Below, one piece after another: positions 8,959 through 17,132 of a DNA stretch of 44,451 nt. The stretch spans positions 1 to 44,451 of the forward strand of contig JAQXJZ010000070.1 in NCBI GenBank assembly GCA_029009515.1. Direction: 5' to 3'. Numbering within the stretch: the stretch's first letter is position 1; each line of letters starts with the position of its first letter. The notes below the pieces were generated by a model. The model did not search any database. It saw only the letters and a program-made list of their open reading frames with translations, and had not been told where the DNA came from. The position numbers were made by a program, and so were the translations under genes. This DNA is from a bacterium. Lineage in GTDB: Bacteria > Bacillota > Clostridia > Christensenellales > Aristaeellaceae.

Positions 8959-10263
8959 ATGAAGAAATTGCTGTCCCTGCTTCTGGTGCTGGCTCTGTGC
9001 ATCGGCATGGTTCCCGCAGCTTTTGCTGACGAGGCCGCGAAGATCACCGTGTTCCACTACATGGTCGAAGGTCAGAAGGCTGACGGTCTGGTTCAGATCG
9101 AAGAAGCTTTCAAGGCCGCCCATCCCGAACTGAACGTTGAGTTCGAAAACCTGGCTTACTCTCAGGGCACCGACTTCTGGCCCCAGCTGTCCACCGCCAT
9201 CTCTGCCGGTGACAACCCCGAAATCATCATGGGCAACCCCGGCCTCTACACCGACCTGATCGAAGAAGGCTTCATCAAGGATCTGACCGGCAACGAGACC
9301 ATCAAGGCTCTGGGCCTGACCTCCGGCGACATGGGCGATGTGTCCTACAAGGGCAAGTGGTACGCTTATCCCGTTGACTTCAAGTCTTGGGGCGTGTTCT
9401 ACAACACCAAGATCTTCGAAGAGCAGGGCATCGCTGTTCCCACCACCGAGAGCGAACTGCTCGCCGCTTGCGAAAAGCTGCAGGCTGCTGGCATCTCTCC
9501 CTGGGCCAACTGGTTCGCTGACGGCGCTGCCGTGGATATCGAAATGCGCCCCATCGTTTGGACCAAGGCTCTGGCCAATGGCGACAACGACATGTTCGAG
9601 AAGCTGATGAGCGGCGAGAAGAAGATCGCTGATTATCCCTACTTCGCCGAGGGCCTCGAAGTTTGGGGCCGCCGCATGGGCAACTGGGCTCGTCCCGACG
9701 CCACCTCCAACAAGCAGACCGACGCCAACGAAGTGTTCGTTTCCGGCCAGGCTGCCATGCTGTACCAGGGCACCTGGAACATCGGCTCCATCGAAATGCT
9801 GATCAAAGACACTGACTTCGAATACGGCTTCTTCCTCTGCCCCACCGACGACTCCGGCGAAGCTCCTGTGCTGAACGTGCAGGTTGACCAGGCCTTCATG
9901 GTGAACCCCCAGGCCGACAACGCCGATCTGGCTTGCCAGTTCATGGAGTTCTGGCTGACCGACTGCATGGGCATGTGGTCTGACTTCACCTACCAGCCCT
10001 GCATCACCGGCGCTACCACCGAGAACACCCCCGCTCTGCTGCTGAGCCTGCTTGAGACCAAGGCTTCCGGCAACACCGCTTGCTACGGCGACTTCACCGC
10101 TCCCTTCTCCTCCGCCTTCACTGCTGCGTACCGCAAGGGCCTGGGTGCCTGGGCTGTCTACTGCTGCACCGGCGAAGAGACCAGCGGCGTGAACTCCATC
10201 GAAACCTGCATCGAGTACATGCAGGAGCTCTTCGACGAGGAGATCGCTCAGGCTGCTCTGTAA
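8959..10263 (+). CDS. Extracellular sugar-binding protein (family 1)
   Basis: 434-residue ABC solute-binding protein. It begins MKKLLSLLLVLALCIGMV with a probable signal peptidase I site after AFA (mature DEAAKITVFHYM). Family features include NPEIIMGNPGLYTDL, KWYAYPVDFKSWGVFYNTKIF, AMLYQGTWNIGS and FMVNPQADNADLACQFMEFW. No lipobox Cys is present: the only Cys in the leader follows LALC. The start is set by GAGGAGGAAAAACA before the ATG. Codon choice is strongly biased to C-ending codons with GCC/GCT and AAG, as expected for a highly expressed binding protein. It is first in the operon with the two permeases. The ligand is unknown; nearby nag genes make an amino-sugar glycan plausible. Confidence 0.92.
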   Translation: MKKLLSLLLVLALCIGMVPAAFADEAAKITVFHYMVEGQKADGLVQIEEAFKAAHPELNVEFENLAYSQGTDFWPQLSTAISAGDNPEIIMGNPGLYTDLIEEGFIKDLTGNETIKALGLTSGDMGDVSYKGKWYAYPVDFKSWGVFYNTKIFEEQGIAVPTTESELLAACEKLQAAGISPWANWFADGAAVDIEMRPIVWTKALANGDNDMFEKLMSGEKKIADYPYFAEGLEVWGRRMGNWARPDATSNKQTDANEVFVSGQAAMLYQGTWNIGSIEMLIKDTDFEYGFFLCPTDDSGEAPVLNVQVDQAFMVNPQADNADLACQFMEFWLTDCMGMWSDFTYQPCITGATTENTPALLLSLLETKASGNTACYGDFTAPFSSAFTAAYRKGLGAWAVYCCTGEETSGVNSIETCIEYMQELFDEEIAQAAL

Positions 10264-10322
10264 TCCAAGAATTTGGATAACAGGCATCAGCTTCAATGCC
10301 GAAACCTGACACCTGATTTTCC

Positions 10323-10358
10323 GTACGGCTGGCTGTCCTGGGCGGCAGCCAGCCGTAC
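10323..10358 (+). promoter_or_regulatory. Perfect 13-bp hairpin between binding protein and permease
   Basis: GTACGGCTGGCTG (10323-10335) and CAGCCAGCCGTAC (10346-10358) are exact inverted repeats with a 10-base loop. TTACTATCC follows, not a T tract, so an mRNA-stabilising or attenuating element is more likely than a full terminator. Confidence 0.65.
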
Positions 10359-10407
10359 TTACTATCCATCTGATTTCATTCCAAGCATGAATGGAGTGGC
10401 TGAAACA

Positions 10408-11292
10408 ATGGCAAAACCGGTTGTAAATACCAAAACGGAAATGGCCTTGAGCAAGAAGATCCATTTGGGCAATATGCTGTTTCTGCTGCCCACTGTGCTC
10501 CTGTTTACGTTTGTCGTACTGATCCCCTTCTTTCAGGGCATTCCCTATTCCTTCACCAGCTGGAAGAGCGTCGTCTCTACCAACCATCCTTTCAATGGCA
10601 TTGCCAACTACAAGTACCTGTTGGGCAACAAGTACTTTAAAATGTCTCTGGGCGTAACGTTCTCCTTTACGCTTCAGTATATGTTCTGGTCCATCCTTTT
10701 CGGTTTCGGACTGGCGCTGCTGATCCACCGCGAATCCCGTTTCAACAACTTCTCCCGTACGATCTTCTTCCTGCCGTTCACCACTTCCGTTACGGCCGGC
10801 GCGATCATCTGGTCCTACCTGTGGACGGATATGTACGGAACCCTCACCGGTCTGGTAAGCCCGCTGGGCATCCCCAGTCAGATCGTTCCCGCCATGGCAA
10901 TCATGGCGTCCTGGCGCGATATGGGCTATGCGATGCTCATCTTCATCGCGGCGCTGCAGACGGTTTCCAAAGACTATTATGAGGCTGCCACCGTTGAAGG
11001 TGCTAACAAGGTGCAGCAGTTCTTCTATATCACCATTCCCAACATCGTTCCCGCCTTTACCACCAATACCACGCTGCTGCTGGCATGGGGCCTGCGTACG
11101 TTCGACCTGCCCGCCGTGGTGTCGCAGAACATCGTGGAAGGCCAGACAACTGCCATGTACATCTATCAGTCCATTTTCGCCAACAACAAGGCCAGCCTTG
11201 GCCAGGCGGCCGCCATCATCCTGACGGTGATCCTGGTAGTGCTGACCCAGATTGTGACCCGCACTCTGCGCAGATTGGAGGTTGAGGCGTAA
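10408..11292 (+). CDS. Sugar ABC transporter permease, MalF/UgpA-type
   Basis: 294-residue CUT1 permease. It starts MAKPVVNTKTEMALSKKIH and has about six membrane segments beginning with MLFLLPTVLLFTFVVLIPFF. The EAA loop reads DYYEAATVEGANKVQQFFYITIP. I chose the ATG at 10408 because a GGAGTGG stretch precedes it; the alternative ATG at 10387 has no ribosome site, and the longer frame runs into the hairpin. Its stop codon shares a base with the next permease's ATG (TAATG), indicating translational coupling. It forms the channel with the following gene. As in the left operon, no ATPase is encoded nearby. Confidence 0.9.
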   Translation: MAKPVVNTKTEMALSKKIHLGNMLFLLPTVLLFTFVVLIPFFQGIPYSFTSWKSVVSTNHPFNGIANYKYLLGNKYFKMSLGVTFSFTLQYMFWSILFGFGLALLIHRESRFNNFSRTIFFLPFTTSVTAGAIIWSYLWTDMYGTLTGLVSPLGIPSQIVPAMAIMASWRDMGYAMLIFIAALQTVSKDYYEAATVEGANKVQQFFYITIPNIVPAFTTNTTLLLAWGLRTFDLPAVVSQNIVEGQTTAMYIYQSIFANNKASLGQAAAIILTVILVVLTQIVTRTLRRLEVEA

Positions 11293-12179
11293 TGATGACA
11301 GCCAAGACCACTATGCCTCCCATGAGCGAGGCATCCGCCCAAATGCACCGCAGAAAGAAGCGCAACAACATCCTGCGCACCCTGTTTGTGTGCCTGATCC
11401 TGCTCGTTGTGCTGGCGCCTTTCTACGTAGCGATCCTCTACGCTTTCAAGCCTGCTACGGAGATCACCGCCAACCGTCTGGCCTTCAGCCAGAATCCCAC
11501 CTTTGAAAACTTCCGCAAGGTTATTTTTGAAAACGAGCTGTTCGGCATCGGTTTCAAAAACAGCATCATCAATACCATTCCCACGGTGCTCATTCTAATG
11601 AGCTTTACCGCCATGTCCTCCTGGGTGCTTGCGCGCTACGATCATCTGCTGGCCTACAAGATCCTGTACGCCGTTCTGACGCTGGGTCTGCTGATTCCCT
11701 TCCAGTGCTTCGTGCTGCCGCTGTATCTCAACTGGCACAACCTGGGTCTGGTCAGCACCAATATCGGCTTTATCATTGCCCGTTCCGGTCTACAGGTGTC
11801 TATCAGCCTGACCGCTGTAACCGGCTTCGTCAAGACGGTTCCGCGCGAGCTGGAGCAGGCGGCCAGCATTGACGGCTGCAACCGTTTCCAGACCTTCTGG
11901 AAGGTTGTTTTCCCGCTGATGACGCCCATCAACACCACCCAGCTGGTGCTGAACACGCTGTTCATCTGGAATGACTATTCCACCTCCGTGATCCTGCTGC
12001 GTACCAAGGAATCCCGCAGCCTGACGCTGGCGCAGATCCAGTACTTCAACGGTAAAACCACGGAACTGAACGAGGCCTTCGCATTCTTCATTCTGGCCAT
12101 GATCCCGATCCTGACCCTGTATCTGACCTGCCAGAAGTGGATCGTCAGCGGCATTACCGCCGGCGCTGTAAAGGGCTGA
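11292..12179 (+). CDS. Sugar ABC transporter permease, MalG-type
   Basis: 295-residue CUT1 permease with a Lys/Arg-rich start (HRRKKRNNILR) and six predicted membrane segments. The EAA loop is ELEQAASIDGCNRFQTFWKVVFPL, with Cys where Ala or Gly is usual after DG. The C-terminus is QKWIVSGITAGAVKG, as in MalG relatives. A GGAGGTTGAGGCG ribosome site lies inside the end of the previous gene. It is followed by a terminator, so the operon is binding protein, permease, permease. It completes the second carbohydrate importer of the window; substrate unknown. Confidence 0.92.
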   Translation: MMTAKTTMPPMSEASAQMHRRKKRNNILRTLFVCLILLVVLAPFYVAILYAFKPATEITANRLAFSQNPTFENFRKVIFENELFGIGFKNSIINTIPTVLILMSFTAMSSWVLARYDHLLAYKILYAVLTLGLLIPFQCFVLPLYLNWHNLGLVSTNIGFIIARSGLQVSISLTAVTGFVKTVPRELEQAASIDGCNRFQTFWKVVFPLMTPINTTQLVLNTLFIWNDYSTSVILLRTKESRSLTLAQIQYFNGKTTELNEAFAFFILAMIPILTLYLTCQKWIVSGITAGAVKG

Positions 12180-12190
12180 TTCCAACTGCA

Positions 12191-12229
12191 AAAAAGTTTC
12201 TTGAGGCTTGCCCTGAGGAAACTTTTTTT
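12191..12229 (+). terminator. Rho-independent terminator
   Basis: AAAAAGTTTC (12191-12200) pairs with GAAACTTTTT (12218-12227), and the intervening bases can extend the stem (AGG/CCT). A run of seven T at 12223-12229 forms the end. It closes the second ABC operon. Confidence 0.8.
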
Positions 12230-12301
12230 ATAAAATAAAGATCAGATTTCATTTGATTCATCGTTGAAAAATCATACAGAATCATACAGGAGTGCTGCGG
12301 C

Positions 12302-14089
12302 GTGAGCAAGCGTTTCAAGGATCTCTCCTTTCAGAGCAAACTTTTTTTGACCAACCTGGCCATTGTGCTGCTGGTGGTAATCATCATCACCGTGGTGATG
12401 ACGCACAACGCATCCCAGATGATCAGCAGAAGCTACTATGCCAGCTTGCATCTGCTGACGGAACAGGCCAGCGTTACCTTCGGCGAAAATCTGAACAACC
12501 TGCAAAACGCGCTGTTTTCCAGCAGCCTTACGTCCCGGGTGGGAGACTGCATGCGCAGGCTGCAGGAGCTGCAGGGACAGGGCAGTGCATACAGGCAGGC
12601 CAGCAGCGATCTGCAGTTTGCCCTGAGCACCATGATGGGCAGCAGCTCCATGTATGACAGCGTTTCGGTGCGCCTTCCGGACGGCGAATGCTTCGGCAGC
12701 CAGTCCTCCTTTGCCCAGATTACGGCGGCTGCAGAGACCGGCAAGGAGCTGCTGTGTCTGCCGCAGTACAGCGAAAAAAGCTACGGCCACGCGGAACTGA
12801 TCCGGACGGATAAAGGCGAAATGTATCTGCTGCGCGATGTGTACACGACATCTCCCCTGAAATATGTGGGCCGCATGGCTGCGCACATCCGATCCAATGA
12901 GCTGTTTGATTTGCAGCAGTATGATCATCCCTTTGCCTTCAGCGTGATGTTCTACAGCGAGGAGGATGATTTTCTGGCTTCCGCTGGCATGACGGCCGGG
13001 GAAGAGGCCAGTCTCATCAGCCAGCCCGTCTCTGCGGACGGGCAGCATCTTTCCACGCCCGAGGAAACATATGTGACCTCCGTTCTGGTGCGCGGCGGCT
13101 GGAAGACGGTGGGCCTGATGCCGCTTTCCGCCGTACACAGCGTGCAGGATTCCAATCTGTTTACCTGCATTGCAGTCGCGCTGCTGGGCATCCTGATTGG
13201 TTTGATCAGCGCACAGGTCATCGGCCATGGTCTCACCCGCAGGGTACACAAGCTGGTGCAGTCCATGAACCGTTTTTCCGCCGGCGAACGCAATGTGCGC
13301 CTCCCCGTAGACAGTCAGGACGATATCGGCGTGCTCACCAGCCATTTTAACCAGATGACGCAGAGCGTGAGCGAGCTGATGGAGCGGCTGGTTGAGGAGG
13401 AGCATCACAAGCAGGAGGCGGAATATCAGAATCTGGAGTACCGCTATCGTTTCCTGCAATGGCAGATCAATCCGCACTTTATATACAACGCGCTGGAAAC
13501 AGTGAATGCGCTGGCCAAGCTGGATGGCAATCCCGAGCTGAGCGATATGATCACCATGCTTTCGGACTACTTCCGGCAGAATGCCGAGGCCATGCGCATG
13601 CGCTTCATGACGGTACGCGCGGAATTCAAAAGCCTGGAGCAGTACGTGGAAATCTATCGGCATATCTACGGAGAGGGGCTCACAGCCAGCTTCAGCATTG
13701 CCCAGGGGGCGGAAATGGCTCTGGTGCCTACCATGATCATCCAGCCCATTCTGGAAAATGCCCTGATTCACGGCAATGCCTACGGCGCGCATTGTCCCGT
13801 CATCCGTACGACGGCGGAAATCATCAGCGGACAGCTGGTGATCTGCATCCGCGACCAGGGCCAGGGCATGTCGCAGGACACCATTGACAAGCTGCTGGGC
13901 ACCCAGTCGCCCAGGGTTGCAGACGGCGAGCAGCGCACCTCGCTGGGCATTCGCAACGTGCTGGACCGCATGCATCTGCTGTATGGCGAATCCGCCAGCA
14001 TGGCCATCGAAAGCTGCATCGACGAGGGCACCTGTGTGCGCGTTACCCTGCCGCTGCTCTATTCCGAAGCAGATTTTGTGATACGTTAA
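12302..14089 (+). CDS. YesM-type sensor histidine kinase
   Basis: 595-residue sensor kinase beginning with GTG (MSKRFKDLSFQSKLFLT); a GGAG site lies ten bases upstream. A membrane segment at about residues 16-38 is followed by an extracellular sensing domain to about 285, a second membrane segment (FTCIAVALLGILIGLISAQV), a HAMP domain, and a His_kinase motif WQINPHFIYNALETVNAL. The ATPase motifs are PILENALIHGN, IRDQGQGM and SLGIRNVLDRMHLLYG. It is separated from its likely partner regulator (7215-8741) by the ABC genes, an arrangement that keeps kinase, transporter and regulator together. No terminator is seen before the nag promoter at 14120. Ligand not known. Confidence 0.9.
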   Translation: MSKRFKDLSFQSKLFLTNLAIVLLVVIIITVVMTHNASQMISRSYYASLHLLTEQASVTFGENLNNLQNALFSSSLTSRVGDCMRRLQELQGQGSAYRQASSDLQFALSTMMGSSSMYDSVSVRLPDGECFGSQSSFAQITAAAETGKELLCLPQYSEKSYGHAELIRTDKGEMYLLRDVYTTSPLKYVGRMAAHIRSNELFDLQQYDHPFAFSVMFYSEEDDFLASAGMTAGEEASLISQPVSADGQHLSTPEETYVTSVLVRGGWKTVGLMPLSAVHSVQDSNLFTCIAVALLGILIGLISAQVIGHGLTRRVHKLVQSMNRFSAGERNVRLPVDSQDDIGVLTSHFNQMTQSVSELMERLVEEEHHKQEAEYQNLEYRYRFLQWQINPHFIYNALETVNALAKLDGNPELSDMITMLSDYFRQNAEAMRMRFMTVRAEFKSLEQYVEIYRHIYGEGLTASFSIAQGAEMALVPTMIIQPILENALIHGNAYGAHCPVIRTTAEIISGQLVICIRDQGQGMSQDTIDKLLGTQSPRVADGEQRTSLGIRNVLDRMHLLYGESASMAIESCIDEGTCVRVTLPLLYSEADFVIR

Positions 14090-14119
14090 GAATCAATACA
14101 AATTGCGAAGGATGGTATA

Positions 14120-14148
14120 TTGACGTTCAAAAATGCTGCAGATACAAT
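14120..14148 (+). promoter_or_regulatory. Sigma-A promoter of the nag operon
   Basis: TTGACG (14120-14125), a 17-base spacer and TACAAT (14143-14148). The -35 lies in GGTATATTGAC, followed four bases later by AAAAAT. The same arrangement precedes the isomerase operon at 18148, which suggests co-regulation. Confidence 0.75.
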
Positions 14149-14213
14149 GAAAATATCATAGAAGAGATGCGTTCATCAACCCATATATGTCATCACATGA
14201 AGGAGGAACCTGT

Positions 14214-15068
14214 ATGTTGGATTACCGTACCATTCCCGCCAGTGAACTGGGCAAGGGCAGCAACATCAAAGTGGATCTGTGCGAAACTGAAGTGGACCTC
14301 TACTGGAAGATGGCCATTGAAGTGCTTGAACTGATTCAGGAAAACAACGCCAAGGGCGAGCCTACCGTCATGATCGTGCCTTATGGCCCGCTTGGCCCCT
14401 ATGCCCGTCTGGTGTATCTGGTGAACAAGCATCGCGTAAGCCTGAAGAACTGCTGGTTCATCAATATGGACGAATATCTGGATGACGAGCTCAAGTATCT
14501 GCCCAAGACGGATCCGCTGTCCTTCCGCGGCGGCATGGATCGTATTTTCTACGGTCTGGTCGACGAAGAACTCAATATTCCCGAAGAGCAGCGCATCTTT
14601 CCCGAACCCGGTGCAGAGCACAAGGTGTGGGATCTGATCCAGAAGTTCGGCAAGCTGGATATGTGCTGGGGCGGCGTCGGCATCACCGGCCATATCGCCT
14701 TCAACGAGCCGCCGGAGCCCGGCGAAGTGTGCACAGATGAGGAATTCCTCGCCCGTCCCACCCGCATCCTCAAGCTGGCCCGTGAGACCAAAACCATCAA
14801 TGCCTTCATGAATTCCGGCTCCGATCTGGACGGTATTCCGGATAACTGCATCACAGTGGGCATGAAGGAAATCAACTTCGCCCGCAAGATCCGTATGCTC
14901 ATGCCGCGCGACTGGAACGCCGCCATGCTGCGCAAGGCTCTGCATGGCCCCGTCAGCTGCCATGTGCCGGTTTCCCTGTTCCAGAATCATCCCGACGCCA
15001 AGATTTATGCCATCCAGCTGGCTGCCACCACGCCTGTTGTGCCCGAGATCCGCGTTTACAACAAGTAA
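14214..15068 (+). CDS. Glucosamine-6-phosphate deaminase-like protein (NagB family)
   Basis: 284-residue member of the NagB/6-phosphogluconolactonase superfamily. It starts at MLDYRTIPASELG after AAGGAGGAACC. It retains INMDEY with the general-base Asp (D86) and GHIAFNEPP with His160 and Glu165. The residue equivalent to E. coli NagB Asp141 is Thr158 (GVGITGH), and the phosphate-loop region reads VPYGPLGPY rather than LPTGxTP. A canonical enzyme converts glucosamine-6-phosphate to fructose-6-phosphate and ammonia. This divergent copy may use another amino-sugar phosphate or act as an isomerase. It is the first gene of a unit with nagA and a second NagB-like gene. Confidence 0.85.
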   Translation: MLDYRTIPASELGKGSNIKVDLCETEVDLYWKMAIEVLELIQENNAKGEPTVMIVPYGPLGPYARLVYLVNKHRVSLKNCWFINMDEYLDDELKYLPKTDPLSFRGGMDRIFYGLVDEELNIPEEQRIFPEPGAEHKVWDLIQKFGKLDMCWGGVGITGHIAFNEPPEPGEVCTDEEFLARPTRILKLARETKTINAFMNSGSDLDGIPDNCITVGMKEINFARKIRMLMPRDWNAAMLRKALHGPVSCHVPVSLFQNHPDAKIYAIQLAATTPVVPEIRVYNK

Positions 15069-15080
15069 GAGGTGTTTTTC

Positions 15081-16250
15081 ATGTGTACGCTTTGGATCGG
15101 GAACGGTCATGTGGTTCTGCCTGATCAGGTAGTGTACGGATCGGTATTGATCGAAAACGGAAAAATCGCCGCTCTCAACGCCCCCTGTCCTCAGGGGGCG
15201 GAGCGCGTGGATGCCGGCGGCGGTTACATCATGGCGGGCTTTATCGATATCCATGTGCATGGCGGCGGCGACGCCGACTTTATGGATGAAAGCGTCGAGG
15301 CCTTCCGCTGTGCTGCGCGCACGCACTGCCTGCACGGAACCACCGCAATCGTACCCACCACCATGACCTGTGAGGATTCGCTGCTGGAATCGGTCATCGC
15401 CTGCTTCCTGAAAGCAAGGGAGATGTCCTGCGGCGCAGAACTGCTGGGTCTGCATCTGGAAGGCCCGTTTTTCTCCGCGGCTTCCAAGGGCGCCCAGCCC
15501 ATTACAGAGCAGCGCATTCCCACGCGCGAGATGCTTGAGCACATTCTTCAGTGCGCCCAGGGAACCATCCTGCGCTGGGATATGGCTCCGGAGATCGGCG
15601 GGATGGAAGTGTTTTCCCAGGTGATGCGCGACCATGGTGTACTGGCTTCCATAGCGCATACCAACGCAACAGCCGAGGAGGCACTGGAGGCGTTTGATCA
15701 CGGTTTTTCCCATGTCACGCATTTCTACAACGCCACCTCCACCTTCCACAAGGTCAACGGCATCGTGCATTCCGGCGTGATCGAGGCCACCTATCTGCGC
15801 GACGACGTCACCATTGAGCTCATCGGCGACGGATGTCATATTCCCAAGCAGTCCATGCAGCTGGCCATGCGCATCAAAGGCCCGGACCGCATCTGCCTGA
15901 TTACCGACGCCATGCGCGCGGCGGGTACCAGTCATACCCAAAGCATCCTTGGTCCGCGCAAGGGCGGAGTACCTGTCGTGGTGAAGGATGATGTGGCGCA
16001 GCTGACGAATCTGCAGTCCTACGCAGGCAGCATCGCCACGATGGACCGTGCGCTGCGTGTAGCGCACATGCGCTACGGCCTGCCGCTGTGTGATGTATCC
16101 CGGATGCTTTCGCTCACGCCGGCAAGGCTATGCGGCGTGCAGGACCGCAAGGGAAGCCTGGAATGCGGCAAGGACGCGGATGTTGTGGTACTCACGCCGG
16201 ACTTCCAGGTAGAAAACGTGTTCGTCCGCGGCGAACGCTTCTGCAGTTGA
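15081..16250 (+). CDS. nagA: N-acetylglucosamine-6-phosphate deacetylase
   Basis: 389-residue amidohydrolase. It removes acetate from N-acetylhexosamine-6-phosphate in the cytoplasm. Visible residues are the HVH pair (H58, H60) in FIDIHVHGGG, Glu127 in HLEGPF, His193 in IAHTNAT, His214 in HVTHFYNA and the catalytic Asp276 in LITDAMRAAG. All metal and catalytic positions of the family are present. I chose the ATG at 15081, seven bases after AGAGGTG, over an earlier GTG that overlaps this ribosome site. It lies twelve bases after the first NagB-like gene and eighteen before the second, so deacetylation and deamination are coupled. Either GlcNAc-6P or GalNAc-6P (AgaA role) is possible. Confidence 0.9.
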   Translation: MCTLWIGNGHVVLPDQVVYGSVLIENGKIAALNAPCPQGAERVDAGGGYIMAGFIDIHVHGGGDADFMDESVEAFRCAARTHCLHGTTAIVPTTMTCEDSLLESVIACFLKAREMSCGAELLGLHLEGPFFSAASKGAQPITEQRIPTREMLEHILQCAQGTILRWDMAPEIGGMEVFSQVMRDHGVLASIAHTNATAEEALEAFDHGFSHVTHFYNATSTFHKVNGIVHSGVIEATYLRDDVTIELIGDGCHIPKQSMQLAMRIKGPDRICLITDAMRAAGTSHTQSILGPRKGGVPVVVKDDVAQLTNLQSYAGSIATMDRALRVAHMRYGLPLCDVSRMLSLTPARLCGVQDRKGSLECGKDADVVVLTPDFQVENVFVRGERFCS

Positions 16251-16268
16251 TTAAGGAGGCAAAATAGC

Positions 16269-17066
16269 ATGGAACGTACTCTGCCCTGTGGCATTTTGCT
16301 CAAACTGGTTCCCAGTGAATTCGATGTGTATCTGGATATGGCGCTGACCATGCTGGAAACCATCATTCGCTGCCGCAAGGAAAACCGTCCCTGCGTGATG
16401 ATCGTGCCGGTCGGTCCCACCAACCAGTATCCTATCCTGGCAGAAATGGTGAACCGCCTGAACATCCCTCTGGATCATGTGCATTTCTTCAACATGGATG
16501 AATATCTGATCACTCCGGACACTGCGATCGCGGAAGATCATTCCATGAGCTTCCATGCCCGCATGAATAGCGAGTTCTACAGCCGTGTCCGCGACGAACT
16601 GAACATTCCTGTCTCCCAGCGCCATTTCCCCGAACCCGGAAAGGAAGCGGAGTACGATGCGCTGATCGAGGAGCTGGGCGGCGTGGAGCTGTGCCTGGGC
16701 GGCCTGGGTATCAACGGCCATATTGCGTTCAACGAGCCTCCGGAGGCGGATGATCCCATCACGGCCGAAGCATTCGGTGCGCTGGGCACCCGCGTGCTGC
16801 CCATCAGCCGTGAAACGCGTACCATCAACGCCTACGGCTATCAGCGCGGCGACATCCGCGGCATGCCGGAGTATTGCATCACCATCGGCATGAAGCAGAT
16901 CCTGGCGTCCCGCGCCGTGTATATTGCGCTCAACCGCGACTGGCAGCACGGCATTGCCAGGCATGTTTTTGGCGATCCTGTACAGCCGCAGATTCCCGCC
17001 TCTCTCCTTCAAAATCATCCGAACGTGCGCTTCTGCACGTCCGAAAGCATTGGCAAAGGTTTATAA
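16269..17066 (+). CDS. Second NagB-family deaminase/isomerase
   Basis: 265-residue paralogue of the gene at 14214. A strong AAGGAGG site precedes the ATG. It keeps FNMDEY (D77) and GHIAFNEPP (His151, Glu156). The position equivalent to E. coli Asp141 is Asn149 (GLGINGH), and the substrate loop reads VPVGPTNQY. It is about twenty residues shorter than the first copy. The two could form a hetero-oligomer, or one may act on glucosamine-6-phosphate and the other on galactosamine-6-phosphate; sequence alone does not decide. It is last in the nag unit and is followed by a good terminator. Confidence 0.85.
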   Translation: MERTLPCGILLKLVPSEFDVYLDMALTMLETIIRCRKENRPCVMIVPVGPTNQYPILAEMVNRLNIPLDHVHFFNMDEYLITPDTAIAEDHSMSFHARMNSEFYSRVRDELNIPVSQRHFPEPGKEAEYDALIEELGGVELCLGGLGINGHIAFNEPPEADDPITAEAFGALGTRVLPISRETRTINAYGYQRGDIRGMPEYCITIGMKQILASRAVYIALNRDWQHGIARHVFGDPVQPQIPASLLQNHPNVRFCTSESIGKGL

Positions 17067-17076
17067 AGCCCGCAGC

Positions 17077-17105
17077 AAACGGACGTCTTTTTGGCGTCCG
17101 TTTTT
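17077..17105 (+). terminator. Rho-independent terminator after the nag genes
   Basis: AAACGGACG (17077-17085) pairs exactly with CGTCCGTTT (17095-17103) around a 9-base loop and ends in TTTTT. It lies between the second NagB-like gene and the dehydrogenase gene and may leave read-through. Confidence 0.82.
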
Positions 17106-17132
17106 CCGTTCCCTGAGAGGAGAGTGCAACCC

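Noticed and set aside
8815-10728. Minus-strand open frame opposite the second binding protein
   Set aside because: The plus frame encodes a clear solute-binding protein; the antisense frame has Gly/Val/His-rich low-information sequence and no ribosome site.
12272-13975. Minus-strand open frame opposite the second sensor kinase
   Set aside because: The plus frame has all kinase motifs; the antisense frame resembles the usual His/Gln-rich shadow.
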